Shown piece by piece: positions 7,511-16,488 of a stretch of DNA of 21,504 bases. Positions within the stretch are counted from its first letter, which is position 1, and every line of letters begins with the position of its first letter. The notes beneath the pieces were generated by a model. That model saw nothing but the letters and a program-made list of their open reading frames with translations, was not told the DNA's origin and made no database searches. The DNA comes from Actinomycetes bacterium (GTDB lineage: Bacteria > Actinomycetota > Actinomycetes > S36-B12 > UBA10799): NCBI GenBank assembly GCA_029779995.1, contig JAKOZM010000541.1, positions 1 through 21,504 on the forward strand. Direction: 5' to 3'. The position numbers and the translations under genes are program-made.

Positions 7511-9403
7511 CTAGCTGAACGTGGCGTCGAGGCGCTGCAGGGCTTGGCAGACCTTGGCCGTGTCGGTCATGAAGGCGAAGGGCGGGAGGCTGCGCCGCAG
7601 GTAGCCGCCGTAGCGACGATTGGCCAACCGGCTGTCCAGGATCGCCACCACACCGCGGTCGGCGTCAGTTCGAATCAGACGGCCAGCCCCTTGCGCCAGC
7701 GTGACGGCCGCCTGCGGCAGTGACACCTGCATCCAGCCAGAGCCCCCATCGGCGTCGATCGCAGCCTGTCGCGCACTCACCACAGGGTCTGTGGGCGGCG
7801 GGAAGGGCAACTTGTCGATGATGACCAGCGTGCATGCGTCCCCGGGGACGTCCACCCCCTGCCACAGACCCAAAGTGCCTACCAGGACGCTGCCCGGGTC
7901 CTCCGCGAATGCCCGGATCAACCCGGCCGTGCTCTCGCCTTTGCGCTGCACGATCAGGGGTCCCTCGACCAAGCCCGCCAGTGCCTCCGACATGACCTCG
8001 ACGCCATGCCAGGACGCCATCAACACCAAGGCCCTGCCACCCGCAGCACTGACCAGTTGGCGCGCCGTGTCGAGCGCCGCCGCCGTTGGCCAGCCGGGAC
8101 CCGGAGCAGCCAGCCGATCAGGGACGAACAGGATGCCCTGGGCCGGGTAGTTGAACGGGCTGCCGACGTCCTCACCGAGCCACTCGCCCTTGCGTAGTCC
8201 CAACTGCGCTGCGACGGCGTCGAAACTCCCGCCGAGCCGCAACGTGGCCGACGTGAACACTGCGGCACGGTCACCGATGATGCCGTCGCGCACGATGCCG
8301 GCGACGTTGAGCGGCATGACGAAAAGGCGGTCCTTGCGGCGCCACATCACGGTCGACTCGTTGGCGGAGATCAACTCCCCGGCGGCATCGTGAGCCTCTT
8401 CGACAGCTGCCATGGCACGCTGCCGGCCGGTGGCGTCCGCGTCCGTGGCCCGGCGCAGAGCCTCTCGGGTGATCCCGCACGCCTCGCGCACCGTGATGAG
8501 CGCTTGGGCCACGGCCGGCGGCACCTGAACGACGCGACGGCCGTCCTGGACATCCCACTCGGCCAGAGCCATGTCAAGCGCGTCGGCGGCGTCGAGCAGA
8601 CGGTCTGATTCCTCGGCCACCCCGACCGTACGCGCCCTGCGCGCTGCCCGGCTGATGCTCTCGACGCCAAGTTCGTGGGTCGCTGCCCGCTGCAGGGCGC
8701 CGGGCAAAGAGTGCGCCTCGTCGACGATCACCGCGTCGTGCTCACCCAGAATGCCCTCCTGCACAGCGTTGAGGGCCAGCAGCGAGTGGTTGGTCACGAT
8801 GATGTCCGACGCACGGGCCCGCGCCAAGGCCTTCTCCGCCCAACAGTCCTCCACGAACGGGCAGCCACTGCCGCGCGAGCACTCCAAGGAATTGACCGAG
8901 TAGGCCGACCACACCAACCCGGAGATCCCTTCGAGTTCATCGCGGTCGCCGGTGCTGGTACCGTCGGCCCACTCCCGCACCTGAGCCGCCTGCTGCTCCA
9001 GGGCGGTGCGATCCAGGGTCTGCTGGTCGGAATCCTCGGTGCCCTGCAAGCGCGCCAGACACAGGTAGTTGCTGCGGCCTTTGAGGGTGGCGAACGACAC
9101 CTGACCGGGTAGGTCTGCTGACAGCGCCGAAAGCAGTCGGGGCAGGTCGCGCTCCACCAGTTGGTGCTGCAACGCCAGGGTGGCGGTCGCCACGACCACC
9201 CTGCCCTCGTCCTGGACATGCACAGCACTGGGCAGCAGGTAGCCAATGGACTTGCCCGTACCCGTGCCGGCCTGGATCAGGACGGTGCCGTGGTCAGCGA
9301 GGGTGTCGGCCACCATCTCGACCATGCGGGCCTGGCCAGGGCGGTCGGTCCCGTTCAGGTCAGCGACGACCGTGGCCAGCAGGTCCTCGAGCGGTGGGGT
9401 CAT
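7511..9403 (-). CDS. dinG: DinG-family (XPD-like) iron-sulfur DNA helicase
   Basis: A 630-residue superfamily 2 helicase of the DinG/YoaA/XPD group, which unwinds 5'-to-3' and acts on R-loops, D-loops and damaged forks. Walker A is Gly46-Thr-Gly-Thr-Gly-Lys51-Ser and Walker B is Asp228-Glu-Ala-His231. Four cysteines at 115, 175, 181 and 187 lie between them in the pattern of the 4Fe-4S domain. The second RecA-like lobe carries Leu-Trp-Gln-Gly-Val-Asp, a Pro-Phe-Pro-Pro-Pro stretch and Gln-Gly-Ala-Gly-Arg-Leu-Ile-Arg (motif VI). There is no exonuclease domain. The ATG overlaps the hflX stop (ATGA) and has no clear ribosome-binding site, which points to coupled translation. The E. coli members are SOS-linked, and here the gene lies next to lexA, but I see no LexA box in front of it. 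Confidence 0.92.
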   Translation of the reverse strand: MTPPLEDLLATVVADLNGTDRPGQARMVEMVADTLADHGTVLIQAGTGTGKSIGYLLPSAVHVQDEGRVVVATATLALQHQLVERDLPRLLSALSADLPGQVSFATLKGRSNYLCLARLQGTEDSDQQTLDRTALEQQAAQVREWADGTSTGDRDELEGISGLVWSAYSVNSLECSRGSGCPFVEDCWAEKALARARASDIIVTNHSLLALNAVQEGILGEHDAVIVDEAHSLPGALQRAATHELGVESISRAARRARTVGVAEESDRLLDAADALDMALAEWDVQDGRRVVQVPPAVAQALITVREACGITREALRRATDADATGRQRAMAAVEEAHDAAGELISANESTVMWRRKDRLFVMPLNVAGIVRDGIIGDRAAVFTSATLRLGGSFDAVAAQLGLRKGEWLGEDVGSPFNYPAQGILFVPDRLAAPGPGWPTAAALDTARQLVSAAGGRALVLMASWHGVEVMSEALAGLVEGPLIVQRKGESTAGLIRAFAEDPGSVLVGTLGLWQGVDVPGDACTLVIIDKLPFPPPTDPVVSARQAAIDADGGSGWMQVSLPQAAVTLAQGAGRLIRTDADRGVVAILDSRLANRRYGGYLRRSLPPFAFMTDTAKVCQALQRLDATFS

Positions 9404-10767
9404 TCATCGATTCTGTCATCGGCGGCGCCGGCGATCGCAGCGGCGAGGTCGGCGGGCACCCTGGCACTGACATGTGTGCCGTTGTCCAGGTGCTCGACGG
9501 CGACATGGGTTCCCGCGGCATACACGCGGCTCACCAGATCCCCCCGTGCGAACGGGATCACCGCGTCCACTGTCTGTAGGGGATCCGGCAGGTCGGTGTC
9601 CAAACGCTGCAGCAGTTCTTTGATGCCCTGTCCGGTGAGCGCGGAGACCTCCATGCTGCCCGGGATATCGCGGCGGATCAGCGCCAGCGTGTCCGGGTCG
9701 GCGATGTCCGCCTTGTTCACGACCACCAACTCGGCGCCATCGCTGCCACGGCTGTCATGCATGGCCTCTCGCACGGCCTGCAGTTGACCGAAGGGATCCG
9801 GATCAGTGCCGTCGATGACAATGAGCAGCAGGTCGGCAGCCTCGACCTCCTCCAATGTGGACTTGAACGCCTCCACCAGGGAGTGCGGCAGATGCCGGAC
9901 GAAGCCGACCGTATCCGTGATCGTGAAATGCCGGCCCGAGGGCGTCCGGCCCCGCCGTACAGTCGGGTCGAGGGTCGCGAACAGGGCATCATCGACCAGC
10001 AGGCCGGCACCGGTGAGCCGGTTCAGCAGGCTGGACTTACCGGCGTTCGTATAGCCGGCGAGCACCACCGAGGGCTCGTCGGAGTTGCGCCGGCGGGCGG
10101 CCTTGCTGGCGCGTACCCGGTCCAAGCCGCGTAGTTGCCGGCGCAGCCTGGTCATCTGGGAGCGGATGCGGCGGCGATCGATCTCGATCTTCGTCTCACC
10201 CGGTCCGCCCCGGACGCCGATGCCACCCACCTGCTGGCTCAGGGACTCACCCCAACCGCGCAGCCTGGGCAACATGTATTCCATCTGGGCCAGAGCCACC
10301 TGCGCCTTGCCCTCCTTGCTGCGCGCATGCTGGGCGAAGATATCGAGAATCAGCCAGGTGCGATCCACTACCTTGACCTTCACGACGGCCTCAAGTTTGC
10401 GCAACTGCCCGGGCGTCAGCTCACCGTCGCAAATGACGGTGTCGGCACCCGTGCTGGCCACGATCTCGCGCAGTTCTTTGGCCTTACCCGAGCCCACATA
10501 GGTCGCCGGGTCGGGAACATGGCGGCGCTGCACGACCCCTTCCAGAACAAGTGCACCGGCGGTCTCGGCCAGCCTGGCCAGTTCCTGCAACGAGCGATCG
10601 GCGTCCTGCGCGCTGCCCTCGGTCCACACCCCCACGAGTACCACCTGCTCCAGGCGGATCTGGCGGTACTCGACCTCGCTGATGTCCTCGAGTTCGGTGG
10701 ACAGCCCCGGCACCCGGCGCAGCGCCTCGCGGTCGGCCAGTTGGTCTTCGATCCGAATGTCGGTCAC
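9400..10767 (-). CDS. hflX: ribosome-associated GTPase HflX
   Basis: HflX binds the 50S subunit and splits stalled ribosomes under stress. From the GTG at 10767 it has 455 residues. The N-terminal domain ends in the HflX signature Gly-Gly-Ile-Gly-Val-Arg-Gly-Gly-Pro-Gly-Glu (181-191), followed by a coiled segment (about 195-226). The G domain has G1 Gly238-Tyr-Thr-Asn-Ala-Gly-Lys-Ser245, a Thr in Ala-Thr-Leu-Asp-Pro-Thr near 264-269, G3 Asp285-Thr-Val-Gly-Phe and G4 Asn351-Lys-Ala-Asp354. The frame stays open for 66 more codons upstream, but those overlap dapF and are Arg/Gly-rich shadow sequence. The GTG overlaps the dapF stop (GTGA) and has GGAG nine bases upstream. The stop overlaps the dinG start. 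Confidence 0.96.
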   Translation of the reverse strand: MTDIRIEDQLADREALRRVPGLSTELEDISEVEYRQIRLEQVVLVGVWTEGSAQDADRSLQELARLAETAGALVLEGVVQRRHVPDPATYVGSGKAKELREIVASTGADTVICDGELTPGQLRKLEAVVKVKVVDRTWLILDIFAQHARSKEGKAQVALAQMEYMLPRLRGWGESLSQQVGGIGVRGGPGETKIEIDRRRIRSQMTRLRRQLRGLDRVRASKAARRRNSDEPSVVLAGYTNAGKSSLLNRLTGAGLLVDDALFATLDPTVRRGRTPSGRHFTITDTVGFVRHLPHSLVEAFKSTLEEVEAADLLLIVIDGTDPDPFGQLQAVREAMHDSRGSDGAELVVVNKADIADPDTLALIRRDIPGSMEVSALTGQGIKELLQRLDTDLPDPLQTVDAVIPFARGDLVSRVYAAGTHVAVEHLDNGTHVSARVPADLAAAIAGAADDRIDE

Positions 10768-11573
10768 GCAAACATCTCCGTTAACTCGTGGCTCAATTCC
10801 CCGTCGGCCACCAGGACCGCGGGTCCGATCAGGACCAGCGATCCTGAGGGCGTGCGTTGGACCCAACACGTTCCGCCCGGCACATCCACCCGTACCCGTG
10901 CTGGGCCGACCACTCCGGCTGCGGCCCAGACCTGATCGGCGACCGCGCAGATGCCGGTCCCGCACGACAAGGTCTCGCCCACCCCACGCTCGTGCACGCG
11001 CATCCGGGCGTGCTCACCGGGGCTGGCCACCACGACGAACTCCACGTTCTGACCCGCAGGGAAGATCTCGGAGGCGACCTGCGGCGCCACCTCTAGGTTC
11101 AGATCGAGATCGTCCACAAAGACGACCGCATGCGGGTTGGGCATGAACACCGCCTGAGCGGGCCACCTGCGCTCGCCTACGCGCACAGTGACTTGTCCGC
11201 CGTCATGGCGCGGTGCTCCCATGTCAATGTGCACCAAATGGTCATCAAAGGCCACCTGCCGCACCCCGCCGCGGGTGCCGATCTCAAACTCGCTGGCGTC
11301 GATGAGGCCGTGCTGGCGCAGATACGCTGCGAACACCCGGGCTCCATTGCCGCACATCTCACCGATGGATCCATCGGCGTTGTGGTAGTCCATGAACCAG
11401 CGCCCGTCCTGCGGCACGACCCGGATCAGGCCGTCGCCGCCGATGCCGAACCGCCGGTCGCACACAGCCTGCACCGCCTGTGCCGTTACCGTGATCTGGT
11501 CGTCAGGATCGGGCAGCAGCACGAAGTCATTGCCGGTGCCATGCCCTTTCGTGAACGGCAGTCGGGTACTCAT
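10764..11573 (-). CDS. dapF: diaminopimelate epimerase
   Basis: This enzyme interconverts LL- and meso-diaminopimelate, supplying lysine synthesis and the peptidoglycan cross-link residue. The 269-residue cytoplasmic protein has the two catalytic cysteines of the two-base mechanism: Cys74 in Met-Cys-Gly-Asn-Gly-Ala-Arg and Cys204 in Ser-Cys-Gly-Thr-Gly. Asn15 in Gly-Thr-Gly-Asn-Asp-Phe and Glu195-Arg196 fit the substrate-binding positions. Length is normal. It is the second gene of a tight chain: its ATG overlaps the miaA stop (ATGA) and its stop overlaps the hflX GTG. The miaA-dapF-hflX order is common in actinobacteria. Confidence 0.96.
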   Translation of the reverse strand: MSTRLPFTKGHGTGNDFVLLPDPDDQITVTAQAVQAVCDRRFGIGGDGLIRVVPQDGRWFMDYHNADGSIGEMCGNGARVFAAYLRQHGLIDASEFEIGTRGGVRQVAFDDHLVHIDMGAPRHDGGQVTVRVGERRWPAQAVFMPNPHAVVFVDDLDLNLEVAPQVASEIFPAGQNVEFVVVASPGEHARMRVHERGVGETLSCGTGICAVADQVWAAAGVVGPARVRVDVPGGTCWVQRTPSGSLVLIGPAVLVADGELSHELTEMFA

Positions 11574-12442
11574 ACCTCTAGAGTGCCAAGAATCTGATCG
11601 ACCTGCGCAGGCGTTTGCGCCCAGCGGACACGGGGGTCACGCCGGAACCACTTGCGCTGCTTGCGTGCCAACTGCCGGGTGGCCGTGATGGTCCTCTCCC
11701 GAGCGGTCTGCGGGTCCTCGAGAATCTGGCGATAGCCGACCGCGAGTCGAGCCGTACGGCTCATGTGCGGTCCGAGTCGCTGCACCTCGTCGACCAGGCC
11801 CTGTTGCCACATGAGGTGAACCCGCGCCTCGATGGCGCTATCCACTGCCGCCACTCCGGGGTCGAACCCGATCCGCAGCGACGGCAGCCACGCCGTCGGT
11901 TGACCCAGGGACGCGGTGAACGGTTGTCCCGTGAGCTCGTTGACCTCCAGCGCGCGCACGATGCGCCGACCGTTGGCGGGCTGGATCTCGCCCGCGGCCA
12001 CAGGGTCGACAGCCGCGAGCCGCGCGTGCAACGCACGTGACCCCACGTCGGCCAGTTCCTGCTCCAGTCGCGCCCGGACCGTTCGGTCCGTCGCCGGGAA
12101 CTGCAGGTCATCCAGGGCGGCCTGGACATACAGCCCAGAGCCGCCCGCCAACACCACGGGCACCCCGCGGCCGAGCACCTCGCGCACAGCGGTGCGGGCC
12201 AGATGCTGGTAGGTAGCCACGTCCACCTCGGCACTGACATCGTGGGTGTCGATGACGTGATGTGCTATTGCGGCCCGGTCAGCCCCACTGGGCTTGGCGG
12301 TCCCGATGTCCATGCCGCGGTACAGGCAGAAGGCATCACCATTGACGATCTCCGCACCCACGCGGTGCGCGATGCTCATCGCCACCGCCGACTTACCGGC
12401 GGCCGTGGGCCCCACGATGGCGATCAGGGCTGCGTTCGACAC
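11570..12442 (-). CDS. miaA: tRNA dimethylallyltransferase
   Basis: MiaA transfers the dimethylallyl group to N6 of adenosine 37 in tRNAs reading UNN codons; MiaB, encoded nearby, then methylthiolates the product. The 290-residue protein has the P-loop Gly11-Pro-Thr-Ala-Ala-Gly-Lys-Ser18, the substrate-recognition block with Asp36 followed by Tyr41-Arg-Gly-Met-Asp-Ile-Gly-Thr-Ala-Lys, and Gly-Gly-Ser-Gly-Leu-Tyr at 100-105. The start is GTG 12442, with purine-rich sequence (GGAGG and GAGGAG) close upstream. It heads the chain miaA-dapF-hflX-dinG. A divergent small gene starts 57 bases away. Confidence 0.96.
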   Translation of the reverse strand: MSNAALIAIVGPTAAGKSAVAMSIAHRVGAEIVNGDAFCLYRGMDIGTAKPSGADRAAIAHHVIDTHDVSAEVDVATYQHLARTAVREVLGRGVPVVLAGGSGLYVQAALDDLQFPATDRTVRARLEQELADVGSRALHARLAAVDPVAAGEIQPANGRRIVRALEVNELTGQPFTASLGQPTAWLPSLRIGFDPGVAAVDSAIEARVHLMWQQGLVDEVQRLGPHMSRTARLAVGYRQILEDPQTARERTITATRQLARKQRKWFRRDPRVRWAQTPAQVDQILGTLEV

Positions 12443-12498
12443 TCCTCGATTGTCCTCCCTATCCTGGGCTGGGGTTCCGCCAGCACCTAGGAGAAGCG

Positions 12499-12798
12499 AT
12501 GGGCGCGTTCGAGGACATCAGCAAACAGGCCAGCGACATCGTGGACAAGGTCAAGACCGGCGTCGGTGGTCTTGTCGATGGGTCCGGGGACAAGATCGCC
12601 GAAGTGGTGGACAAGGTCACTGATGCGATCGACGAGGGCACCGGAGGGTCAGCATCGGCCGTCACGGCCACCGTGGACAGTGCCGTTTCGGGCGCCTTGG
12701 ACAAGGCAGTGGCGGCGGGCAATCAGATGTCCAGCGCGGCGACGGACGCCGTGAACGCAGCCAAGGCCGCCGTTCCCAAGCCCAAGGAATCGTCCTGA
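12499..12798 (+). CDS. small antitoxin-like/low-complexity helical protein
   Basis: A 99-residue soluble protein rich in Ala, Val, Asp, Lys and Gly with no Cys, Trp or Tyr. It opens with Gly-Ala-Phe-Glu-Asp and alternates short Asp/Lys helices (Val-Asp-Lys-Val repeated near 15-18 and 37-40) with Gly-rich turns, ending in a Lys/Pro tail. The style resembles the small Rv0909/MT0933-type antitoxin family of actinobacteria, but no toxin gene is adjacent and I give that only as a resemblance. The ATG has AGGAG six to seven bases upstream, and coding bias looks normal. The next gene begins 11 bases after its stop on the same strand, so the two are probably co-transcribed. A TATCCT hexamer at 12460-12465 could be a -10 element, though its -35 is poor. 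Confidence 0.7.
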   Translation: MGAFEDISKQASDIVDKVKTGVGGLVDGSGDKIAEVVDKVTDAIDEGTGGSASAVTATVDSAVSGALDKAVAAGNQMSSAATDAVNAAKAAVPKPKESS

Positions 12799-12809
12799 CC
12801 AGCGCGCGG

Positions 12810-13415
12810 GTGGCCTTCCTGCCCACCCCTCCCCTGCTGATACCGGAGATCGCAGCGGGCGCGGCCCACGACTTGGACGATGTGCGTGTGGCGGCCCGGG
12901 CGGCTGTGGACTGGGCCTGTGCTGGCTCGAACGTGGCCGCTGGGCTGCCGGAGCCCCCCGTGGGCGACGAGACCTGGTCGCTGGCTGGCTTCGGTGTCAG
13001 GATCGGGCACGGAAAGCGAGTTGGTCTGGCCGAAGGAATGGCACGGTGGCTGCTGGCCGGCCGGCCGGCCGAGATGGTTGGTCCGGGCGGCTCACTGGGT
13101 GCTTATGACGCAGTGCTGGTGATGGGTGACGCCAGTTCGTCTCGTACGGATAAGGCACCCGGGCACACCAATCCGGCCGCTATCCCCTTCGACGACGCCG
13201 TGCTGGCTGCTCTGCGGCATGGCGATGCACGGGCCCTGGCAGAAACGGACCTGGAACTGGCGACTCAGGTCGGCGCTGCCGGTGCGCCAGCCTGGGTCTC
13301 GCTGGCCGAGCAAGTGGCGCAGGTGCAGTCGGCTTCGGTCGATGTGGCGACGGCTCCCTTCGGCGTTCTGTACGTCGTCGCTAGATGGACCGTACGGTGG
13401 GCAGACCCAGCATGA
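12810..13415 (+). CDS. class III extradiol-dioxygenase-like protein (Rv2728c type)
   Basis: A 201-residue protein beginning at GTG 12810. The opening (Leu4-Pro-Thr-Pro-Pro-Leu-Leu-Ile-Pro) and the Met-Gly-Asp-Ala-Ser then Asp-Lys-Ala-Pro-Gly-His block at 105-119, followed by Pro-Phe-Asp at 126-128, match the class III extradiol dioxygenase B-like family that accompanies miaA in many actinobacteria (Rv2728c). A Pro-Phe-Gly-Val stretch near the end (183-186) is also typical. As I remember the family, the N-terminal motif is Pro-His-Pro-Pro-Leu-Leu; here Thr6 stands where the putative metal-binding His would be, so catalysis is doubtful. There is no good Shine-Dalgarno sequence, and translation may depend on the small gene 11 bases upstream. 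Its 3' end overlaps the end of miaB by 35 bases in convergent orientation. Confidence 0.75.
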   Translation: MAFLPTPPLLIPEIAAGAAHDLDDVRVAARAAVDWACAGSNVAAGLPEPPVGDETWSLAGFGVRIGHGKRVGLAEGMARWLLAGRPAEMVGPGGSLGAYDAVLVMGDASSSRTDKAPGHTNPAAIPFDDAVLAALRHGDARALAETDLELATQVGAAGAPAWVSLAEQVAQVQSASVDVATAPFGVLYVVARWTVRWADPA

Positions 13416-14805
13416 CCTGATCCGTGGCCGGCGTTGGGTCACGGTGCTGGGCATCCCCACCAGACGTGGTGGTGACCTCGATCGCTTCGGAGTCAGCGAC
13501 CAGGTGGTGCGGCGCGGCGTAGGTGACCCGGGTGGACACGAGGTCGCCTGGCCGCGCGCGGTCGTCGATATCGAGGAAGTGGACCAGGCGGCCGTCGCGG
13601 GCGCGGCCGGTCTTGCGGTGGGTGGCCTGGTCCTTACGGCCCTCACCGACGCTGGTCAATACCTCGACTTCCTGACCCACAAGCCGCTTGTTCTCCTCCC
13701 ATGCGATGTCGTCCACGAGCGTCACCAGTCGCTCGTAGCGCTCTTGAACCACGGCCTTGGGGACCTGATCCGGATAGGTTGCGGCGGGGGTCCCGGGGCG
13801 TGGCGAGTACTGGAAGGTGAACGCGCCAGCAAACCGCGCTCGCCGGACAACTTCCAGGGTGTCCTGGAAGTCCTGTTCAGTCTCCCCTGGGAACCCCACG
13901 ATGATGTCGGTGGTGATTGCCGCATCGGGCATGGCCGTGCGCACGCGGTCCAGGATGCCGAGGAATCGCTGCCCACGGTAACTGCGCCGCATCCGCTTGA
14001 GCACGTCATCGCTGCCCGACTGCAGCGGCATGTGCAACTGGTGCATGACATTGGGCGTCTGCGCCATGGCCTCGATGACATCGTCGGTGAAATCGCGGGG
14101 GTGCGGGCTGGTGAAGCGGACCCGGTGTAGGCCGTCGATGTCCCCGCAGGCGCGCAGCAGGTCCGCGAACCCGTGCCGCCCGCCGTACCGATAGGCGTTC
14201 ACGTTCTGCCCCAACAGGGTGACCTCGATCACCCCGTCATCAACGAGTGCCTGGACTTCAGACAGAATCTCGTGCGGGGAGCGGTCCTCCTCCTTGCCGC
14301 GCAACGACGGGACGATGCAGAACGTGCACGTGTTGTTACACCCGACGCTGATCGCAACCCATCCGCTGAATGCCGACTCCCGGCGGGTCGGCAGATTCGA
14401 CGGGAACTCGTCGAGCTGCTGCAGGATCTCCACCTGAGCCTCATGACGCACCCGGGCACGGTCCAGCAGATCTGGCAGCGACCCGAGGTTGTGCGTGCCG
14501 AAGACCACATCAACCCACGGCGCCTTGTCCACGATGAGGGACTTGTCCTTCTGCGCCAGACAGCCGCCGACGGCGATCTGCAGATCGGGATTGGCCACCT
14601 TCAGGGGACGCAGATGGCCGAGGTTGCCGTACAGGCGGTTGTCCGCATTCTCCCGGACCGCGCAGGTGTTGAACACGATCAGATCCGGGGTCTGCCCCTC
14701 TGACACCTGGGTGTAGCCGGACTCCTCGAGCAGACCGGAAAGCCGCTCGGAGTCATGGACGTTCATCTGACAGCCGTACGTACGGACTTGGTAGGTGCGC
14801 GACAT
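13381..14805 (-). CDS. miaB: tRNA-2-methylthio-N6-dimethylallyladenosine synthase
   Basis: MiaB is a radical-SAM methylthiotransferase that adds the 2-methylthio group to i6A37 made by MiaA. The 474-residue protein has the N-terminal UPF0004 domain with cluster cysteines Cys12, Cys48 and Cys82, the radical-SAM triad Cys156-x3-Cys160-x2-Cys163, and a C-terminal TRAM RNA-binding domain at about 375-440. A 30-residue polar tail follows the TRAM domain. ATG 14805 is chosen because GGAAGG precedes it and it gives the conserved Thr-Tyr-Gly-Cys-Gln-Met-Asn opening; the frame is open 12 codons further. It is third in recA-recX-miaB, 19 bases after recX, and its 3' end overlaps the dioxygenase-like gene on the other strand. 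Confidence 0.96.
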   Translation of the reverse strand: MSRTYQVRTYGCQMNVHDSERLSGLLEESGYTQVSEGQTPDLIVFNTCAVRENADNRLYGNLGHLRPLKVANPDLQIAVGGCLAQKDKSLIVDKAPWVDVVFGTHNLGSLPDLLDRARVRHEAQVEILQQLDEFPSNLPTRRESAFSGWVAISVGCNNTCTFCIVPSLRGKEEDRSPHEILSEVQALVDDGVIEVTLLGQNVNAYRYGGRHGFADLLRACGDIDGLHRVRFTSPHPRDFTDDVIEAMAQTPNVMHQLHMPLQSGSDDVLKRMRRSYRGQRFLGILDRVRTAMPDAAITTDIIVGFPGETEQDFQDTLEVVRRARFAGAFTFQYSPRPGTPAATYPDQVPKAVVQERYERLVTLVDDIAWEENKRLVGQEVEVLTSVGEGRKDQATHRKTGRARDGRLVHFLDIDDRARPGDLVSTRVTYAAPHHLVADSEAIEVTTTSGGDAQHRDPTPATDQVMLGLPTVRSI

Positions 14806-14824
14806 GGTCCTTCCAGGGTACGAC

Positions 14825-15310
14825 TCAACTCGCGTCGGCAACCTCGTCGACTGCCATCCGCACGGCCTTCCGAGCGGTATCCCCGCTGTGTCCCCGCCGC
14901 ATCAAGAAGGCCAGTAGCCTCCGCTCATCCTTATACGACAACGGCAGGGGGCAGCGGGCGACGCGACCCCTGACGCTGACCACGGCAGCGGCGAGGCTGT
15001 CCTCCGGTTCGACATCGGCCAAGGCCTCCTCGATCAGGGCGTCCGGCACGTGGTGGCGTCGCAGCTCCTGACGCAGCGCGGTGGCTCCCAGCCCCCGTGA
15101 CCGCATGCGCGACTCAACCCACAACCGGGCGTAGGCCCGATCGTCGAGTAGCCCCACAGTCACGAACCGAACGACAAGCTCAGAAGCGACATCCTCGGGG
15201 ATACCGCGCTGACACAGCGCCCCGTACAACTCCGCCTCCGTACGGGGCTTGGCCTCGAGTAAGCGCAGTGCGATCAGCCGACCGACCTCTCGCGGATCGG
15301 ACTCGGTCAC
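14825..15310 (-). CDS. recX: RecA regulatory protein RecX
   Basis: RecX binds RecA filaments and limits their growth and ATPase activity. The 161-residue all-helical protein has three RecX repeats, with recognisable stretches Ala-Leu-Arg-Leu-Leu near 14-18, Thr-Glu-Ala-Glu-Leu near 24-28, Leu-Asp-Asp-Arg-Ala-Tyr-Ala near 54-60 and a C-terminal Phe-Leu-Met-Arg-Arg-Gly repeat near 134-139. It starts with GTG 15310, which overlaps the recA stop (GTGA), so it is expected to be co-transcribed and coupled with recA. It lacks the long acidic or Pro-rich N-terminal extension of some actinobacterial RecX proteins. Confidence 0.93.
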   Translation of the reverse strand: MTESDPREVGRLIALRLLEAKPRTEAELYGALCQRGIPEDVASELVVRFVTVGLLDDRAYARLWVESRMRSRGLGATALRQELRRHHVPDALIEEALADVEPEDSLAAAVVSVRGRVARCPLPLSYKDERRLLAFLMRRGHSGDTARKAVRMAVDEVADAS

Positions 15311-16389
15311 AGGTTCAGCGGCCCCGGCTCCGGCAGACCACTGAGGTCCACAATGTCGTCATCGGCTGGTGCGTCCATCCGAGCGCCGATCCCCAGCTTG
15401 TCCTTGAGCCGCTTCTCGAGCTCGTCGGCCAGATCGGGATTGTCCCGCAGGAACGCCCGGGCGTTCTCCTTTCCCTGACCGAGCTGATCGCCCTCGTAGG
15501 TGTACCAAGCTCCGGACTTGCGGACCATCCCCTGCTCGACGCCCATGTCGATCAGGCCGCCCTCGCGGGAGATGCCGATCCCGTAGAGAATGTCGAACTC
15601 GGCCTGCTTGAACGGCGGTGCGACCTTGTTCTTGACGACCTTGACGCGAGTGCGGTTACCCACAGGCTCGGTGCCGTCCTTGAGCGTCTCGATGCGCCGC
15701 ACATCAAGGCGGATCGAGGAGTAGAACTTCAGGGCTCGGCCACCGGTGGTGGTCTCCGGAGACCCGAACATCACACCGATCTTCTCCCGCAGCTGATTGA
15801 TGAAGATCGCCGTGGTCCCGGTGTTCTTCAACGCCCCGGTCATCTTGCGCAGGGCCTGACTCATCAGCCGCGCCTGCAGCCCCACGTGGCTGTCGCCCAT
15901 CTCCCCCTCGATCTCAGCACGGGGCACCAGCGCAGCAACAGAGTCGATGACGATGATGTCGATCGCGCTGGAACGGACCAACATGTCCGCGATCTCCAGC
16001 GCCTGCTCCCCGGTATCCGGCTGGCTGACGAGCAGAGCGTCGATGTCGACCCCGAGTTTGCCCGCGTACTCCGGGTCAAGAGCATGCTCCGCGTCGATGA
16101 AGGCAGCGATGCCGCCGGCTTTCTGTGCGCTCGCAATCGCGTGCAGGGCCACCGTGGTCTTGCCGGAGGACTCCGGGCCGTAGATCTCGACGACCCGACC
16201 TCGCGGCAGACCGCCGATGCCCAGCGCCAGATCCAGCGCCACCGACCCGGTCGGGATCACCTCGATCGGCGCGCGTCCCTCATCGCCGAGGCGCATGACT
16301 GAGCCCTTGCCGAACTGCTTGTCGATATTGGCCAGTGCCTGGTCGAGGGCCTTGCCCTTGTCCATCTTTCGCGGGTCCTGTGCAGCCAT
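15307..16389 (-). CDS. recA: recombinase RecA
   Basis: RecA forms ATP-dependent filaments on single-stranded DNA, drives strand exchange, and triggers LexA self-cleavage. The 360-residue protein has Walker A Gly71-Pro-Glu-Ser-Ser-Gly-Lys-Thr78, a Val-Ile-Asp-Ser-Val-Ala-Ala Walker B, the L2 loop Gly-Ser-Pro-Glu-Thr-Thr-Thr-Gly-Gly and an acidic C-terminus. No intein interrupts it, unlike some mycobacterial RecA genes. ATG 16389 has AAGGA nine bases upstream; an in-frame ATG at 16407 lacks a site. A LexA box lies 99 bases upstream. recX overlaps its stop and miaB follows. Confidence 0.98.
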   Translation of the reverse strand: MAAQDPRKMDKGKALDQALANIDKQFGKGSVMRLGDEGRAPIEVIPTGSVALDLALGIGGLPRGRVVEIYGPESSGKTTVALHAIASAQKAGGIAAFIDAEHALDPEYAGKLGVDIDALLVSQPDTGEQALEIADMLVRSSAIDIIVIDSVAALVPRAEIEGEMGDSHVGLQARLMSQALRKMTGALKNTGTTAIFINQLREKIGVMFGSPETTTGGRALKFYSSIRLDVRRIETLKDGTEPVGNRTRVKVVKNKVAPPFKQAEFDILYGIGISREGGLIDMGVEQGMVRKSGAWYTYEGDQLGQGKENARAFLRDNPDLADELEKRLKDKLGIGARMDAPADDDIVDLSGLPEPGPLNL

Positions 16390-16472
16390 CTCGCGGTGTC
16401 CTTCCATGGGGATGAGTCGTTACGTGTCGACGCTAACCGTCAGGTACGACATCCTCGTTTGTGCGCCGGATC

Positions 16473-16481
16473 TGTGGACAA
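16473..16481 (-). promoter_or_regulatory. DnaA-box consensus sequence upstream of recA
   Basis: TTGTCCACA on the minus strand, an exact actinobacterial DnaA box, seven bases from the recA LexA box and 83 bases before the recA ATG. A single site may also act as a -35-like element or be chance. Confidence 0.4.
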
Positions 16482-16488
16482 CACGTTA

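Noticed and set aside
7505..7516. CAGCTAGCTG palindrome between lexA and dinG as a terminator
   Set aside because: The self-palindrome leaves no loop and there is no U-tract, so it is too weak to call.
10768..10965. 66-codon N-terminal extension of hflX
   Set aside because: It overlaps dapF in another frame and is Arg/Gly-rich. GTG 10767 has a ribosome-binding site and overlaps the dapF stop.
13056..13071. GGCCGGCCGGCC run in the dioxygenase-like gene
   Set aside because: It encodes an Ala-Gly-Arg-Pro-Ala stretch and is explained by high GC. It is not part of a larger repeat.
14774..14785. Perfect palindrome CCGTACGTACGG near the start of miaB
   Set aside because: It encodes the conserved MiaB N-terminal residues, and short palindromes of this kind recur (for example ACCGTACGGT at 13389-13398). 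There is no reason to call it an operator.
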